A DNA stretch of 60,000 nucleotides from Strigamia acuminata (lineage: Eukaryota; Arthropoda; Chilopoda; Geophilomorpha; Linotaeniidae): contig OX442324.1 in NCBI GenBank assembly GCA_949358305.1, positions 9,461,601 to 9,521,600 on the forward strand, written 5' to 3'. The stretch's first letter is position 1; each line of letters starts with the position of its first letter. Shown here piece after piece: positions 30,828-41,592 of the stretch. Made by a program: the position numbers and the translations under genes. The notes beneath the pieces were generated by a model. The model ran no database searches. It was not told where the DNA came from and saw nothing but the letters and a program-made list of their open reading frames with translations.

Positions 30828-31577
30828 ATGCCGTGGGACCCACGAGTTGCGGAGGCAGTGAATGTACTGGACCCCGCCAACCCACACGAGTACGTATGTC
30901 GTTTGGAACAGACAATTTCCGACACATATCAGCACCTAATGACTCACATCTTTGACCTACGGGAAAGAGTCGCAAAAAAAGAAGGAGAATTGGATTTCAC
31001 GAATTTCAAGGTCAACGACCTGGTGTGGAAGGAAACACACATATTATCGAATGCTGCGAGGGGCATCGCCGCGGGTCTGGCCGACAAAAGGGACGGACCC
31101 TATGTAATTGTGGCAGAACACGGCGGCAACGCCTACCAATTGCGCAGATTATCAGATAATAAAAATTTCCAGTCGATCAACGGCCGGGAATTAAAACCAT
31201 ATTTACCAGAATTTCGCCAAGAAATATGGCTGGAAGGTCAGACGCACAGCGGCCAAGGTGGCACAGTGGTCGACACGTTCCAAAATAACAAAGAAATTGG
31301 CGAAGAAGCAAACGAAGATGACGAATTTTTCGACGCCGAAACCCACCCCGCAGATGCTCCAGGTCAAGCGGAGCAAACAGTCTCGGAGAGGGAGGAAGCA
31401 GAAGAAAATACTTCTGAAAAAGAAAAAACAAAATTAAAGGGAGTAAACAGTACCGCAACATCGGAGATGAGCGACCAAGTGGGAGCCGATACCACTCGTG
31501 AGCAAAAACACAACCTTCGACCACGAAAATCGAAGAATCCGTTCATCCAAGACGGAAAAATCACCTGGAGAAACTAG
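30828..31577 (+). pseudogene. GypC Pol C-terminus after a frameshift
   Basis: 249 residues continuing the integrase C-terminal region: a GPY/F-like module (DKRDGPYVIVAEHGGNAYQL) and an acidic, lysine-rich tail. It is displaced in frame from the preceding segment, and its first ATG only reflects the frameshift. It could be one inactivating indel or, less likely, recoding. Confidence 0.8.
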
Positions 31578-31979
31578 AGAGAAATAAAAAGGTCAAGATA
31601 TGTGATTGCAGCGTCGTAAAGTTGAAGAAATTCACTTACGAGAGCTGCAACGCATGTCGAGACATAAAAATTCGGCTAAGTCCGAACTTCGTCATCAGTT
31701 ATCACCGTCAATATCAAAAAGCGAGATTGCATGACGTATCGGTCAAAACCCCGTAGCGTAACATGCGCACGGCTCGATCGCATACGTCGTCCCCGTAGCT
31801 CCACGCTCACACGGACAAGTCTCGTACCGTACGAGATGCGTCCGTGACCCAAAATCCTCTGCGCCGGCCAGTTTCCGTTTCCGATTGTTCGCTGAGACGA
31901 AAGCACGCGTTTTGTAACCTTCCTCCCTGAAAGTGACCCAAAACCTCTTTTTCTCACAAATAATCTTTAGTTTTCTTGA
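31578..31979 (+). other. GypC spacer between pol and ORF3
   Basis: No convincing ORF. It ends in a pyrimidine-rich stretch with AATAATCTTTAG, a possible 3' splice site nine bases before the ATG at 31980. Confidence 0.4.
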
Positions 31980-34900
31980 ATGGCCGATCGACGCAACCCG
32001 AGAATTGACCCCGACGCCTCGTCCTCCAGAGACGAGAGCGAAGGATTGGTCCTCGAGGCGGAGGAAGAAGATTGGGATGAGCCGGAGCAACAGCTACAGG
32101 TAACATAAGATCTTCCCGTAAGATCGAAAATGTAATCCGCCGACATCCGACACCATGTCGGATTGTGGCGCGTGATAACTTGACTGATGAATCTTTTTTT
32201 TGTATTTCTTTTATTGATTTTCGGTAGAATCGGAGCTCGGGCGCGGAAACCATTTTCGTACTCGAAGATCTCCGATCTCCAAACCCAGACAAAGGAACTG
32301 TTTGCCAAGATGGCGTCGCTAAAACTTAGAAAAAAATTAAAACCTTAAAGTAACGTTGAAACCTCGTAATAAATTAAATACGAGTAGAAAAACTTCAATA
32401 AAAACAACCGATTCTTTTATATTACGCGACGTTGTTTTGAGCGGACCTCCTGAATCTAAAAAAGGTAGCAAGAGAAAGACTGAGCTACACCAGCGGCCAA
32501 CCACCGCGGACCTGCGAATAATCAGGACAGAGAGGAGCGGCCACAACCGAAAGAAATTTTGGTGTCACCGCCGATCTCACAATTTTTATTCCAAATATTT
32601 ATAAAAAGGGCATAAAAAATTAAAATGTATTTAATACTTCAGATCGACCCGCTACAATCATGGGACGCCCTGCCGTCTACCGTGCCCACCAAGGGCAACA
32701 TCTTCCGGCTAGCGATGCCAGAATTTATCCGGCTAGCTTATCCTGAGGAGGACACCGATGTCTGGGCCCTGAGATTACGCTACTCCCGAGCGATCGAAGA
32801 ATTCTTTGACCGATCGAGGACGCTGGTCGAATGTTTGCCCAGGCAAATACGAGAAAGGGTGGAGCCACGGATCGATCCCGACTTCGATCCGTCGAGCCCT
32901 ATTTTTTCGGAGCTACTGCGAGCTCGGTACGGCGGTACCGAGGCGGACGAGCGCACCGGCCTTCGGTGGCGCAACGCCGCAACGCCAGAAGAGCGGAGAC
33001 GAATCGTCCGCGAGGAAATCGCTCACCTAGAGCGAACGGCAACCAGTGCCGCGACACGAACCTTGGAGCGGAATGGTTTCTCGACAGGAGAAATTAGAGA
33101 ATGGTTGCGAGAAGCCCGCGAAGACCGCCAAGCAACACCGTGGGTGCCGCCCGTTGGCTTCGTCGCCACTCAAGCCGAAATGTGGCAGCTGCATCGAGTC
33201 GGTATCCTTCAGAGCGGCACACGAGTCAGGAGGCTGAAGAGACAGGCCTCAAGCTCAAACAGCGGCCCCGCTCCGAGTAGGCAGGCCCTTTCCACCGAGG
33301 AGAGCGGCCCGTCGACGAGCGGGACGCAACCCGGCCATTCGAACAGTTCCGACTTAAGAATTCAAACGGTCACCCAGTCGGGAGGCCTGCGCTCCATCGT
33401 AATAGTACCCGCCTCGTCCCACGAATTACGGATAAATCCAGAAGCCGGACCTTCCAACTCGTGGAGCGACCAGGTCGACGAACAGGAGAGACAAGCGGCT
33501 ACCACAGCCGCGCCCTCTCTCTTCCTAGTGCGTACCGTCCGGCCGTCGGACGAAGAGTCGACCATGTTCGACCAAGCGGAACCCCTGTGCAAAACCCGAA
33601 GAAACTCGATAACCCCTTCGTACGTCAAAACCGCCAACACTAGGCGCAACCGGAAGAGCAGAGCTCGCCGCAGGCAGAGAATGCAGACCCTGCTAGCGAA
33701 ACTCGCCGCCGCCGAGAAGAGGCCGACCGCCGCCGGTAGTTTGGACTCGCCAAGAGCCGAACCCGCAGCCGTGTCGTCCTCCAATCGGAAGAAGGGACCC
33801 GAAGGATGGTGCGAAACCATCGAAGAAAAGATGGATCTGGACGAAGAAATAGAGCCGGAAAAGCCCATGTCCCGCAGAGAACTGGCAGAGGTACTCACCA
33901 GCGCCTTCCGCGGGTTCTCCGCAAACCGACCGACATCCTCCGCAAGCCAAACCGTAGCTGCGCCGTCCGCGCCGACCTTCCATCCTGTCCAACCGAGCTG
34001 GCCGCCTCTCCTTGAGGCCCCACCGCCAGCCATAACTAGATGGGCGCCCCCTGGAAGCATGCGACCAGGCGAGGCGTTCCTAGAGTGCGTTCCCCACCAA
34101 CCACCAGGACTATGTCCCCCGCCGGTTCCCCCGCCGACCCGGCCACCGAGGCCGGATCGCGACGCCATGTGGTATGAGGAGAAGGAGCGCGACGCTCGAA
34201 ATCGCCGAGAGGCAGCAAACCCCACTTTGGGAGAGCTACAGGCCCACCAGGCCGAATGCGAACACCCCGCTACCGCCGAAAGAGCCTTGACCCAGGCAGA
34301 CGCCGCTCAGACCGAGCACATAAATTGGGCGATAGCGCAAATGCGTAACCTGTCCGCCACCTTCTCTGCGGATCCAAACCGCGCCCTGCCATTCAACAGA
34401 AGCAGTCTAAACGCCGAGGTGACGCGAGTAATGTCTGAAATCTTGTCTCCCGCCCTCTTTCTGGACGGCCGACAGTCGATGGCCGCCTGGACCATCGTGG
34501 ATCGAGAAGGCGTATTTTTGAATAGAGTCCTTTATCAACTTTGGGCCGAGTTTACGCCAGCCGCGGCCGACCTCCGGTTCGAGCTGGCCCGCTCTATGGA
34601 AAACCCGAATTTCCAGTTCGCAAAATTGCGCTCGATGGCATTCCGCTACAGGAACCCAGGTGTCCACCCGACGTTACTGCGAAAAGTCGCCGAAGAGGCG
34701 CCCGCTGAGAGGGAAGCCGCCCGCCCCGTCGTGGTGGCCGAGGCAGTTCCTCCCGAGACCGCCACCCGGAGTTACACCCCAACTCCAAGGCCGGTATTCC
34801 CGAAGGAACGAAGGACGAGTAAGCGACCGAACCTGGTCCCGAAGCGATCGCGCAAGGGGCCTCAAACTCCACCGCTGCCATCGCCCTCGCCGCCTTCTAC

Positions 34901-35447
34901 GAGCATGGACGCCCTGTCCATAGAGGAGAACACTCCACCACTGGAGATTCCACTACCGCCGTCTCCCCCGCCACTGCCTCCACCGGCACCTGCGCCGACC
35001 CAGCTCTATCTACGACTGGAAGTAGAATATCCGAATTTACAGATGTCGGAGACAACGCGCCGAGCGTTATTGGCCACTCACCGCCAAGGTGAATCGTTCC
35101 TGCAATGGATGGCGAAGGAAATCAGGTTGACCAACGACCCGATCCTTCATCAACGACTCCAGCGGGCTCACCGAGAGCCCCTCACACCGCCGGAATCGCA
35201 TCGGATGCGTCGATGTCCCGGCCGCTTCCCCGCTTCGACCCAAATCTGGGTACATGAAAGAAGAAGCAGCACGGACGGACCTCCCGGCCACGCTCAATTC
35301 TTCATTAACGAATCGGAGAATCCAGCGAATCTGACCACGTCGCTGCCCGATGGCCTTCCTCCGCCACCGCCAGCCGTTAATCTCCCAATCCTACGTCCCC
35401 GCGGAGGGAAGTTGCCCGCTATTGCGCTGAGGGACCAGATAGGGTAA
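31980..35447 (+). CDS. GypC ORF3, probably spliced, function unknown
   Basis: A 940-residue open frame (32625-35447) lies between pol and the LTR. I propose a two-exon gene: exon 1 at 31980-32099 (40 codons from ATG, beginning MADRRNPRID, acidic end), donor CAG-GTAACA at 32100, acceptor ATACTTCAG ending at 32642, and exon 2 at 32643-35447. Both splice points are in phase 0, giving about 974 residues. I do not recognise the protein. It has no visible signal peptide or membrane segment, so it is not a typical env. The N-terminal part is Arg/Glu-rich and probably folded. The middle is Ser/Arg-rich and low in complexity, and from about residue 440 proline-rich stretches dominate (PPPPP near the end). 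It could be an accessory or Gag-like protein, or less likely a captured host gene. Confidence 0.55.
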
Positions 35448-35470
35448 TCGCCCCGATCGATGATCGAAGC

Positions 35471-35483
35471 TGGGGGAGGGACG
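35471..35483 (+). promoter_or_regulatory. GypC polypurine tract
   Basis: TGGGGGAGGGACG directly before the TG start of the LTR. Confidence 0.6.
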
Positions 35484-36301
35484 TGTGGTGACCCCGCGGG
35501 TGGTCGTCCCTCCAGTGGACGCCATCCGCATGAGTCACTAGGAAAGGTCAGTTCCCTCGCGTTGGCTCCGCCTTCCCCCCCTGGGAAGCGCGTGCCCCGA
35601 GGGGGTGAGGTGATGCGTGGACGGCCCCCATTGGCCGAGCCAGGCCCCTCACCCTGGCCTATATCAGGTAGAGTTTCGCGCCCTACAAGCAGAACTTACA
35701 CAAACGACACCAAGAACACAGCAACTACCTCACCGTCAGGCCAACTCCACCAAAAGTTAGGATTGATCGAGGACCGCTGATTCCAGTGCAACTGTAACTC
35801 TCACGAATTTACACTGTGTGTTATTTCCCCGCGAAAGCAGGAAAATAACCCTTGTGGATTCACACAGAATAACCGACCCCCGGTTATTCCATCTCGAAGT
35901 GTCCGAGCGCCCTGTAAGAAACTCCACGTTTCTGGTCAGAGCCTTGAGACGCTAAAACTAACCCCTAGACGACAGGCACGGATAGAAGACTCGAAAGAGC
36001 ATTCCACCGCGTCCGTGGACGACGAATCCGTGACGAATTAACGACAACTCGAGACGCCGCCTTTGTTCCGCCGACCACGCGGAACCGACGACGCCATCTT
36101 GGGAAACCCTTTGTTCGACGCTGACCACGTCGACTCTAGTTTTATACTGAGTGTATTTTAAGGCCTCCAAGCCTACTGAATAAATTACTTGTTCATTTAC
36201 ATACATTTGGTATTCATTTGGGTAATTTACATATTTAGTAAGATCACAGGTAAAGTAGTACACGTTAGCACATTAAACCTATCACCAGGTAGGACGCGAC
36301 A
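35484..36301 (+). repeat. GypC 3' LTR
   Basis: About 818 bp, starting TGTGGTGACC and ending GGACGCGACA. It contains a TATA-like CCTATATCAGG near 35659 and AATAAA near 36180 (CTGAATAAATTAC), in the right order for U3-R. It is GC-rich at the start. The 5' LTR is missing. Confidence 0.7.
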
Positions 36302-36309
36302 GTATTCTC

Positions 36310-36592
36310 TGTTGTTTCCAAGATGGCGCCGCACAGATGTGCTCGCCTCTTCAGTGTATTTCAACTTAGAAATGATTCTCCATGTAAGTTATTAGTTATT
36401 AAATCATGTTTTTATCTTTTGTTAAACCTGTTTGGTTTATATAACGGCATATAAGTGCTAGTGCACGGCCGTTTTTGGTCTGAATTATCGGTCTGGTTAA
36501 TTCCGATAATCGTAGCCGCCATTTGCGATTCGTCCACTCGTTTTTCCTTAGTTTGCACGATAATTCGTGCCAGTTTTTCGTCCTCTGCTACA
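36310..36592 (+). repeat. CopB putative 5' LTR
   Basis: About 283 bp from TGTTGTTTCC to CTGCTACA. It includes the TATA-like GTTTATATAACGG near 36437 and CCAAGATGGCGCC near the start. The left boundary is inferred from the TG and from the preceding GypC LTR end. The right boundary is fixed by the primer site. Confidence 0.5.
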
Positions 36593-36594
36593 GT

Positions 36595-36612
36595 TGGTAG
36601 CAGAGGATGGTT
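36595..36612 (+). promoter_or_regulatory. CopB primer binding site for initiator Met tRNA
   Basis: TGGTAGCAGAGGATGGTT is complementary to the 3' end of eukaryotic initiator methionine tRNA (known family practice in copia elements). The LTR end just before it, CCTCTGCTAC, is complementary to this site. Confidence 0.85.
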
Positions 36613-37583
36613 GGCTTTCCAACACAGCACGCGAATTTCCACTAATTTATCGCTAAATTTCGCGAATTTCGCGATTTTCGGCGATAATTTTATATTTTCA
36701 GCTCCCGACGATTTGCCACGACGATTCTACGACGTGACAACGTTCTCCTCGCTACCAGCTACGTTCTCAAACGTGGGACAACGTTTTGACACGGGAAAAT
36801 CGTCGTTTTTTGCCGATAATCGGAAATTTGCGCGGGATTCGCGAAATTTCCGAGTTTTCTTTTGTTTATTTGTAGATTTCGACGATTTAAAGTTTACGAC
36901 GACGGTTTTGAACGTCCAGCAACGTTTTCACACACAAAGTGTGATCATTTTCGTCGTTAACCCGGAAATTTACGCGGGTTTCGCGAATTTTCCGAATTTA
37001 TTTTGTCTTTTTCAGATTTTCACCGATTTGACAACGTCCAAGCGACGTTATCAACCAGAAACGGGTCCAACCCACTGTATTGCACCCCGGTGTGCGTACA
37101 GTACCGACGATTTCGCAATTCGACGATTTTTGATCGATTTCCGCGTTTTCTACGCGTGGTTGCGTGTTGCGACGAGCACCGCAACAGATTCATCAATTTC
37201 GCCTTCCTATTGCTTTTCAGATTTCGTTATTATATTGTTATTTTTAAGTCCCCATTTTTGGAGAGGGTCCCTTAGTATCGATTTTACCCTTAGTCCAGTC
37301 GGGCTCGTGAAATTTGTATTCTGTGTTGAGGCTATCCCTGCGCCACCTAACGTTTCCGTGGCCCTAGGCGGTTTGCAAAGGGCGTTAGGGGGATACTCAG
37401 CACAGGTTATCAAGGCAATTGTAGCATTGCCTCCCCGTCGTGGTTTCCGCTTTGACAGTGCTTCGAGTGATTTGTGCGACGATACGTGTGTGCTTCTCCA
37501 CAGTGCTCCGTTCTTCGAAATACGACCGCCCGTACCACTTCTAAAGCCACGATATTTTTCACGTTTGTGTTTGGACACCGATC
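36613..37583 (+). other. CopB leader with diverged tandem repeats
   Basis: Several imperfect repeats, each with a CGCGAATTT(T/C)CG block followed by a T-rich stretch and (T)TTCAG or TGTAG, then GA(T)TTCGACGATTT-like DNA. They are spaced roughly 110-140 bp apart. Each has the form of a 3' splice site. A long frame passes through them but looks incidental. Confidence 0.5.
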
Positions 37584-38651
37584 ATGCAGAAGTCTTCCGA
37601 ACTTTCGATGACGCGTGTACCCATACTTGCCGTAGGAAACTACGAGATGTGGGCGCGCAGTATGAAGATGCTGTTGAAGTCCGAATCTTTGTGGCATCAT
37701 GTCACAGAAGAGGACGAAGAGGAAATTAAAAAGACTGCCGATCCGAAGGAATTGAAGAAGCATAAACGCCGCAAAGATAAAGCGCTTGGTTTGATTTACG
37801 GTTTTGTCTCCGAACCCAAGAAATCAGCGCTGGATAACTGTAATACGCCAAAAGAGGCGTGGGATACGCTGGCCAAAATCTACGCGCCCAGCTCCCGTGC
37901 CAGAAAAGCGGCTTTACGGCGTGAATTCCTCGGACTGCGATTGGAAAAGGGGGAAGAGATGGCTGATTTTCTGGGACGTGTGGATTACCACGTCCAGAAA
38001 TTGAAAGACATTGGCGAGAAGACGTCAGAAGATCACCACGCGTACCAGTATCTGGATTTGCTACCCCCCGAGTACTCGCAGGTCTCCTTCTCGATCTACC
38101 ATTGGGAAGACGACAAGTTTAAACCCCAAACAGTGTCCGAACAACTCCTGTCGGAATACATGAGACAAGGAGCGTATACGTCTCGCGATCACACCTCGAC
38201 ATCTTCACAGGCTTACGCGACGGATCAAACTCGCTCTCGCTCCCGGAATCGACCGCTTTCCTCGATTAAATGTTTCAACTGCGACCAAATGGGACATTAC
38301 GCGAATAAGTGCCCCGAACCTCGAAGAAGTAGGAATTCCAATCCTTCTGCGTCACTCCAACGCCCTTCGAGAAGTAAAAGTTGCAATCGGGGAAAGAACA
38401 AGTCCAACAAATCCAATGATGGTCGTCCGAGGGGCAGTTCCCAAGCTAGGCGTGATGCTAACTTCTTTGTAAACGCACCGCCACAAATCACCGAGATGCC
38501 TGCTGCTCATTTTATGCAGAGCCATGAATGGATCGTCGATTGTGGCGCGACAGATCACATTTCCCACGTCGCGTCATGTTCCCGAAAAAGAATAAATCCT
38601 CGTCGTAAAGAATTCCTTCTTTGTCACAATATGCCTGGATATCCGGTTTAG
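37584..38651 (+). pseudogene. CopB Gag with start of protease, cut by inversion junction
   Basis: Native sequence spans 37584 to about 38578. It has a UBN2-type Gag of about 220 residues (EMWARSMKMLL, KEAWDTLAKIY), a CCHC knuckle (CFNCDQMGHYANKC) and the beginning of the aspartic protease (VDCGATDHISH). After HISHVAS the frame runs into an inverted pol fragment and ends in unrelated residues at 38651. The start ATG at 37584 begins a frame without earlier stops in Gag. The Gag part could still be made; Pol cannot follow. Confidence 0.85.
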
Positions 38652-41100
38652 AACGTAAACGAACGCCGGGTTTCGGGAAATAATAAACATCGATCTTGAC
38701 TTGGCCCGGAACTTGATCTTTGCGTAAATGTTCCTCTCTTCGCCAATTGCTGCACGGGTTGTTTCCTCCCACCGAGCGCCATTTGTAAGATGTGGCACCC
38801 GTTTCAACAAGAATGGGCTGCTCTGCAGTGCGAGTCGGTGCGGAGCCCCTCCTGGCGGTCACGAGTCTTGTTGGAGATCCCGGTGGCGTATTGGTCGGAG
38901 TGCCAGTCGGTGTAGTGCCTGTCGAATTATCTGGATGCAATGTCGGTAATATTAAATCGGCCATCACATCGATTGGTGGCATCGCTTGCGCACCCAATAC
39001 CGGAGATTGTCGACCAGGTGGAGGCGATTGGATACCCGGTGGTGGAGCGCGCGGAGGCGCGGAATCGTCGGAGTCATAATCTGACGAGTCTGGATCGTCG
39101 GAGTCAGGACCTGTCGACCATGTCGAATATTGGATCGTGTCGTCAAATTTGACATGAGTCGGTGGCGTAGTAGATGCACGAGGTCCGGGTTGGAAAGACT
39201 CTTCGAATGTCGTTTGGGAAGGGCGCTGAGAGCGAGGATAGGACTGTCGTTCATCAATCTTCACGTGGATCGACTCCACGACTTTGTTGTCGACGGGGTT
39301 CCAAACACGATATCCTCGAGTTCCCACCGCGTAGCCGACTAAAAATCCTTCCCAGGCGCGAGGCGCCAACTTGTTGCGTCCCGGAGCGGTGTAATGGACC
39401 CAACATTTCGATCCGAGTCGACGCAGATGACGAACAGAAAGAGCACGCTGCCGCCATAGAATATACGGCACTTCATTCTTAATACGGGAATGTGGGCAGC
39501 GGTTCTTGATGTAGGAAAATGAAACGGCAATTTCTGCCCATAGTTCTTCGGGAAGTTTCGTCTCATCCAACGTCGCCCGCATGAAGTCGGCCATCGTCCT
39601 GTTAATGCGTTCGGCCGTGCCGTTCATCTGGGGGCTCGCTGGATTCGTGCGTTGTCCCTGAATTCCACTTTTACGTAGGTAATCCATAAACTCGTTCGAC
39701 ATAAACTCCCCGCCTTGATCAGTTCGAATGGCCTTAACCCGCGTGTCTGCGACGCGTTCGATGCGAGAAACGAAATCCTTAAAGCATTCGAAAGTCTGAG
39801 ATTTTTGAGCCAGCGGGAACATCCACGTGTAACGCGTTGCGTCGTCGATTATGGTAAAAATGTAACGAGCACCGCCAAAAGAGTTGACTGGATGTGGTCC
39901 CCAGAGATCCATGTGGAGAAGGTCCAACGCCTTTGACGTCATCGGGTGTTCGTCGGGCTTGTGTGATGCCCCGGTCGATTTGGCCACCCTGCAGTGATTG
40001 CAGGTCAATTCCTTCGCGACTTCAGCCGGTTCGATGCCATAAACCTGGTCGTTGGCTGCTAGAAGTTTCATCGCGTTGGTATGTAGATGGCCAAGTCGAC
40101 TATGCCATATGCCGGTCGCGTCCTTTTTAGCAGTTGGAGCTGCGACCTTCTTCTGATTGACTTTAGGAGGAGGTGTTTTCAAGGACGGGATTGTTTGCAA
40201 TCCTTCGGCAAAGGTTTGTGAAGGGGAAGGAGCGGTAGGATTGGCTTGTGTAGGTGAGTTAGGGACAGGTGTAGGAACGGGAGGAGATTTCGGAACAGGA
40301 AGAGATTGCGTTTCCTGTGTTAAGGGAGGAAATTCTAATCGAAAATCTGTCAATGCACGTTCCTTCGGCTTCTTTCTAGGTTTGGGAACCTTTACAAAAT
40401 CTTCCTCAACGGTCACTAATGTCTGTACTGGAGGTGGAGATTGCGAAGTCGAAATCACATTTGTCACCGAAGTCACCGGTGGAGATAAGCCATCCACATA
40501 GTAAAGTCCACCCTTCTCTTTGGCACGTAGAACAGAATGTTGGATGTCGGACTTGAAAACGTTTACTTCACCTTTGTAGACATGGATATGGAATTCATTT
40601 TTATCGATTTTCGACACCGAAATTAGATTAGCTTCGAAGTTCGGCGCGTAGAATACATCTCGGAGATTCACTACACAAAGGCATTCATCAATGTTCGTTT
40701 GGATTTGGACCGTTCCTTTCCCAGTCACTTGCGAGGTGCCTTGGCCGAGTTCAACATCGAATGGTACAACTTTCACGAAGTCCATAAACCATGACGCGAC
40801 GTGGGAAATGTGATCTGTCGCGCCACAATCGACGATCCATTCATGGCTCTGCATAAAATGAGCAGCAGGCATCTCGGTGATTTGTGGCGGTGCGTTTACA
40901 AAGAAGTTAGCATCACGCCTAGCTTGGGAACTGCCCCTCGGACGACCATCATTGGATTTGTTGGACTTGTTCTTTCCCCGATTGCGACTTTTACTTCTCG
41001 AAGGGCGTTGGAGTGACGCAGAAGGATTGGAATTCCTACTTCTTCGAGGTTCGGGGCACTTATTCGCGTAATGTCCCATTTGGTTGCAGTTGAAACATTT
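38268..41100. repeat. 311-bp inverted repeat within CopB
   Basis: 38268-38578 and 40790-41100 are reverse complements with only a few differences. Both encode the CCHC knuckle to the protease start. They flank 2.2 kb of inverted pol. The inner junctions lie at CATG (38575-38578 and 40790-40793), and outside 38268 and 41100 the sequences diverge at once. Confidence 0.9.
38579..38750 (-). other. MBD-like domain in CopB Pol
   Basis: About 57 residues with the methyl-CpG-binding-domain pattern: NWRREEHLRK, then IDVYYFPKPG, RLRSKPDIQAY and LFFFG near the end. This matches the MBD family pattern W-x-R-E...RK...DVYY-x-x-P-x-G...RSK...Y...FxF. Confidence 0.75.
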
Positions 41101-41178
41101 GTGGGCCATTAAATCAAATAAGGTGAGTCCAATCCTGATTTTAGTCTTTTGCATTACTAGCACAAATTGTGCCGCCAT
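38579..41178 (-). pseudogene. CopB Pol fragment, inverted: protease, integrase, MBD-like domain
   Basis: The minus-strand frame is open from 41178 to 38512; native sequence runs from about 41100 (CCHC) to 38579. In order: knuckle, protease (VDCGATDHISH), pre-integrase motif (WHSRLGHLHTNAM), integrase with HMDLWGP, RTDQGGEF and NGTAERINR, and a proline-rich linker. An MBD-like module follows at residues 811-867 of this frame. RT and RNase H are absent, because the fragment stops inside the linker at the inversion junction. The first residues (before AHKCFNC) are not Gag-like and belong to flanking DNA. Integrase catalytic acids are present, but the element is not functional. Confidence 0.85.
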
Positions 41179-41570
41179 GTTTTATTGCAGTGGAAAAACA
41201 TAACATAAAAAACGTACACCTGGTTTGAGATTATTTTCCCCAAAAAAACTATCGGGAGAACAAATCAATGTCACAGGTAGTTGATTTGTCCTGTACAGTG
41301 CTAAAACATAAACAATTCAAAATACAGAACAAGTTCTTAACTAAAAATGCAGACGACAATTAGAGAAATCATTATATAGAGATAAATCAGTTGCGGTACA
41401 TACACACGCAATTTATAAAAACAATAACAACTGATTTACAATTTCGGGGCAGAATACAATGAAAAACTAATCGCGTAACAATCGCGCTAAATCGGAAACG
41501 TGCGAAGTAATCTCTCCATCGTAAATCGGAACTGACTGTGACAACACTTGTCCCTAAACTTTACATATCA
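41179..41570 (-). repeat. CopC putative 3' LTR (minus strand)
   Basis: On the minus strand, the polypurine-like CCAGAGGGGGTAT (41571-41583) is followed by TGATATGTAAAG, taken as the LTR start. A TATA-like TCTATATAATG lies near 41370-41380. The far boundary is not fixed; no matching 5' LTR was found near 45100-45480. Confidence 0.45.
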
Positions 41571-41592
41571 ATACCCCCTCTGGACAACTTTG

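Larger units (their letters stand above)
29400..36301 (+). mobile_element. GypC: 5'-truncated Ty3/gypsy element with a third ORF
   Basis: Starts abruptly within RNase H at about 29400 and runs through integrase, a large third ORF, a polypurine tract and an 818-bp LTR. The 5' LTR, gag, protease and RT are missing. It is more GC-rich than GypA, GypB or GypD and clearly a different lineage. Confidence 0.8.

Noticed and set aside
33362-34225. 287-residue minus-strand frame inside GypC ORF3
   Set aside because: Antisense shadow of a GC-rich Arg/Pro-coding stretch; no domain, and no independent start context.
32625-35447. GypC ORF3 as a retroviral-type env
   Set aside because: No signal peptide, transmembrane segment or cysteine-rich surface-protein pattern; the protein is hydrophilic and proline-rich.
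36613-37583. CopB leader repeats as host exons with real splice sites
   Set aside because: The TTTCAG and TGTAG sites are part of a repeated block, and no donor-acceptor pair gives a coherent frame.
36455-37729. 424-residue open frame in the CopB leader overlapping gag
   Set aside because: It begins inside the LTR, runs through diverged leader repeats, has low-complexity Phe-rich composition, shows no domain and overlaps the real gag in another frame.
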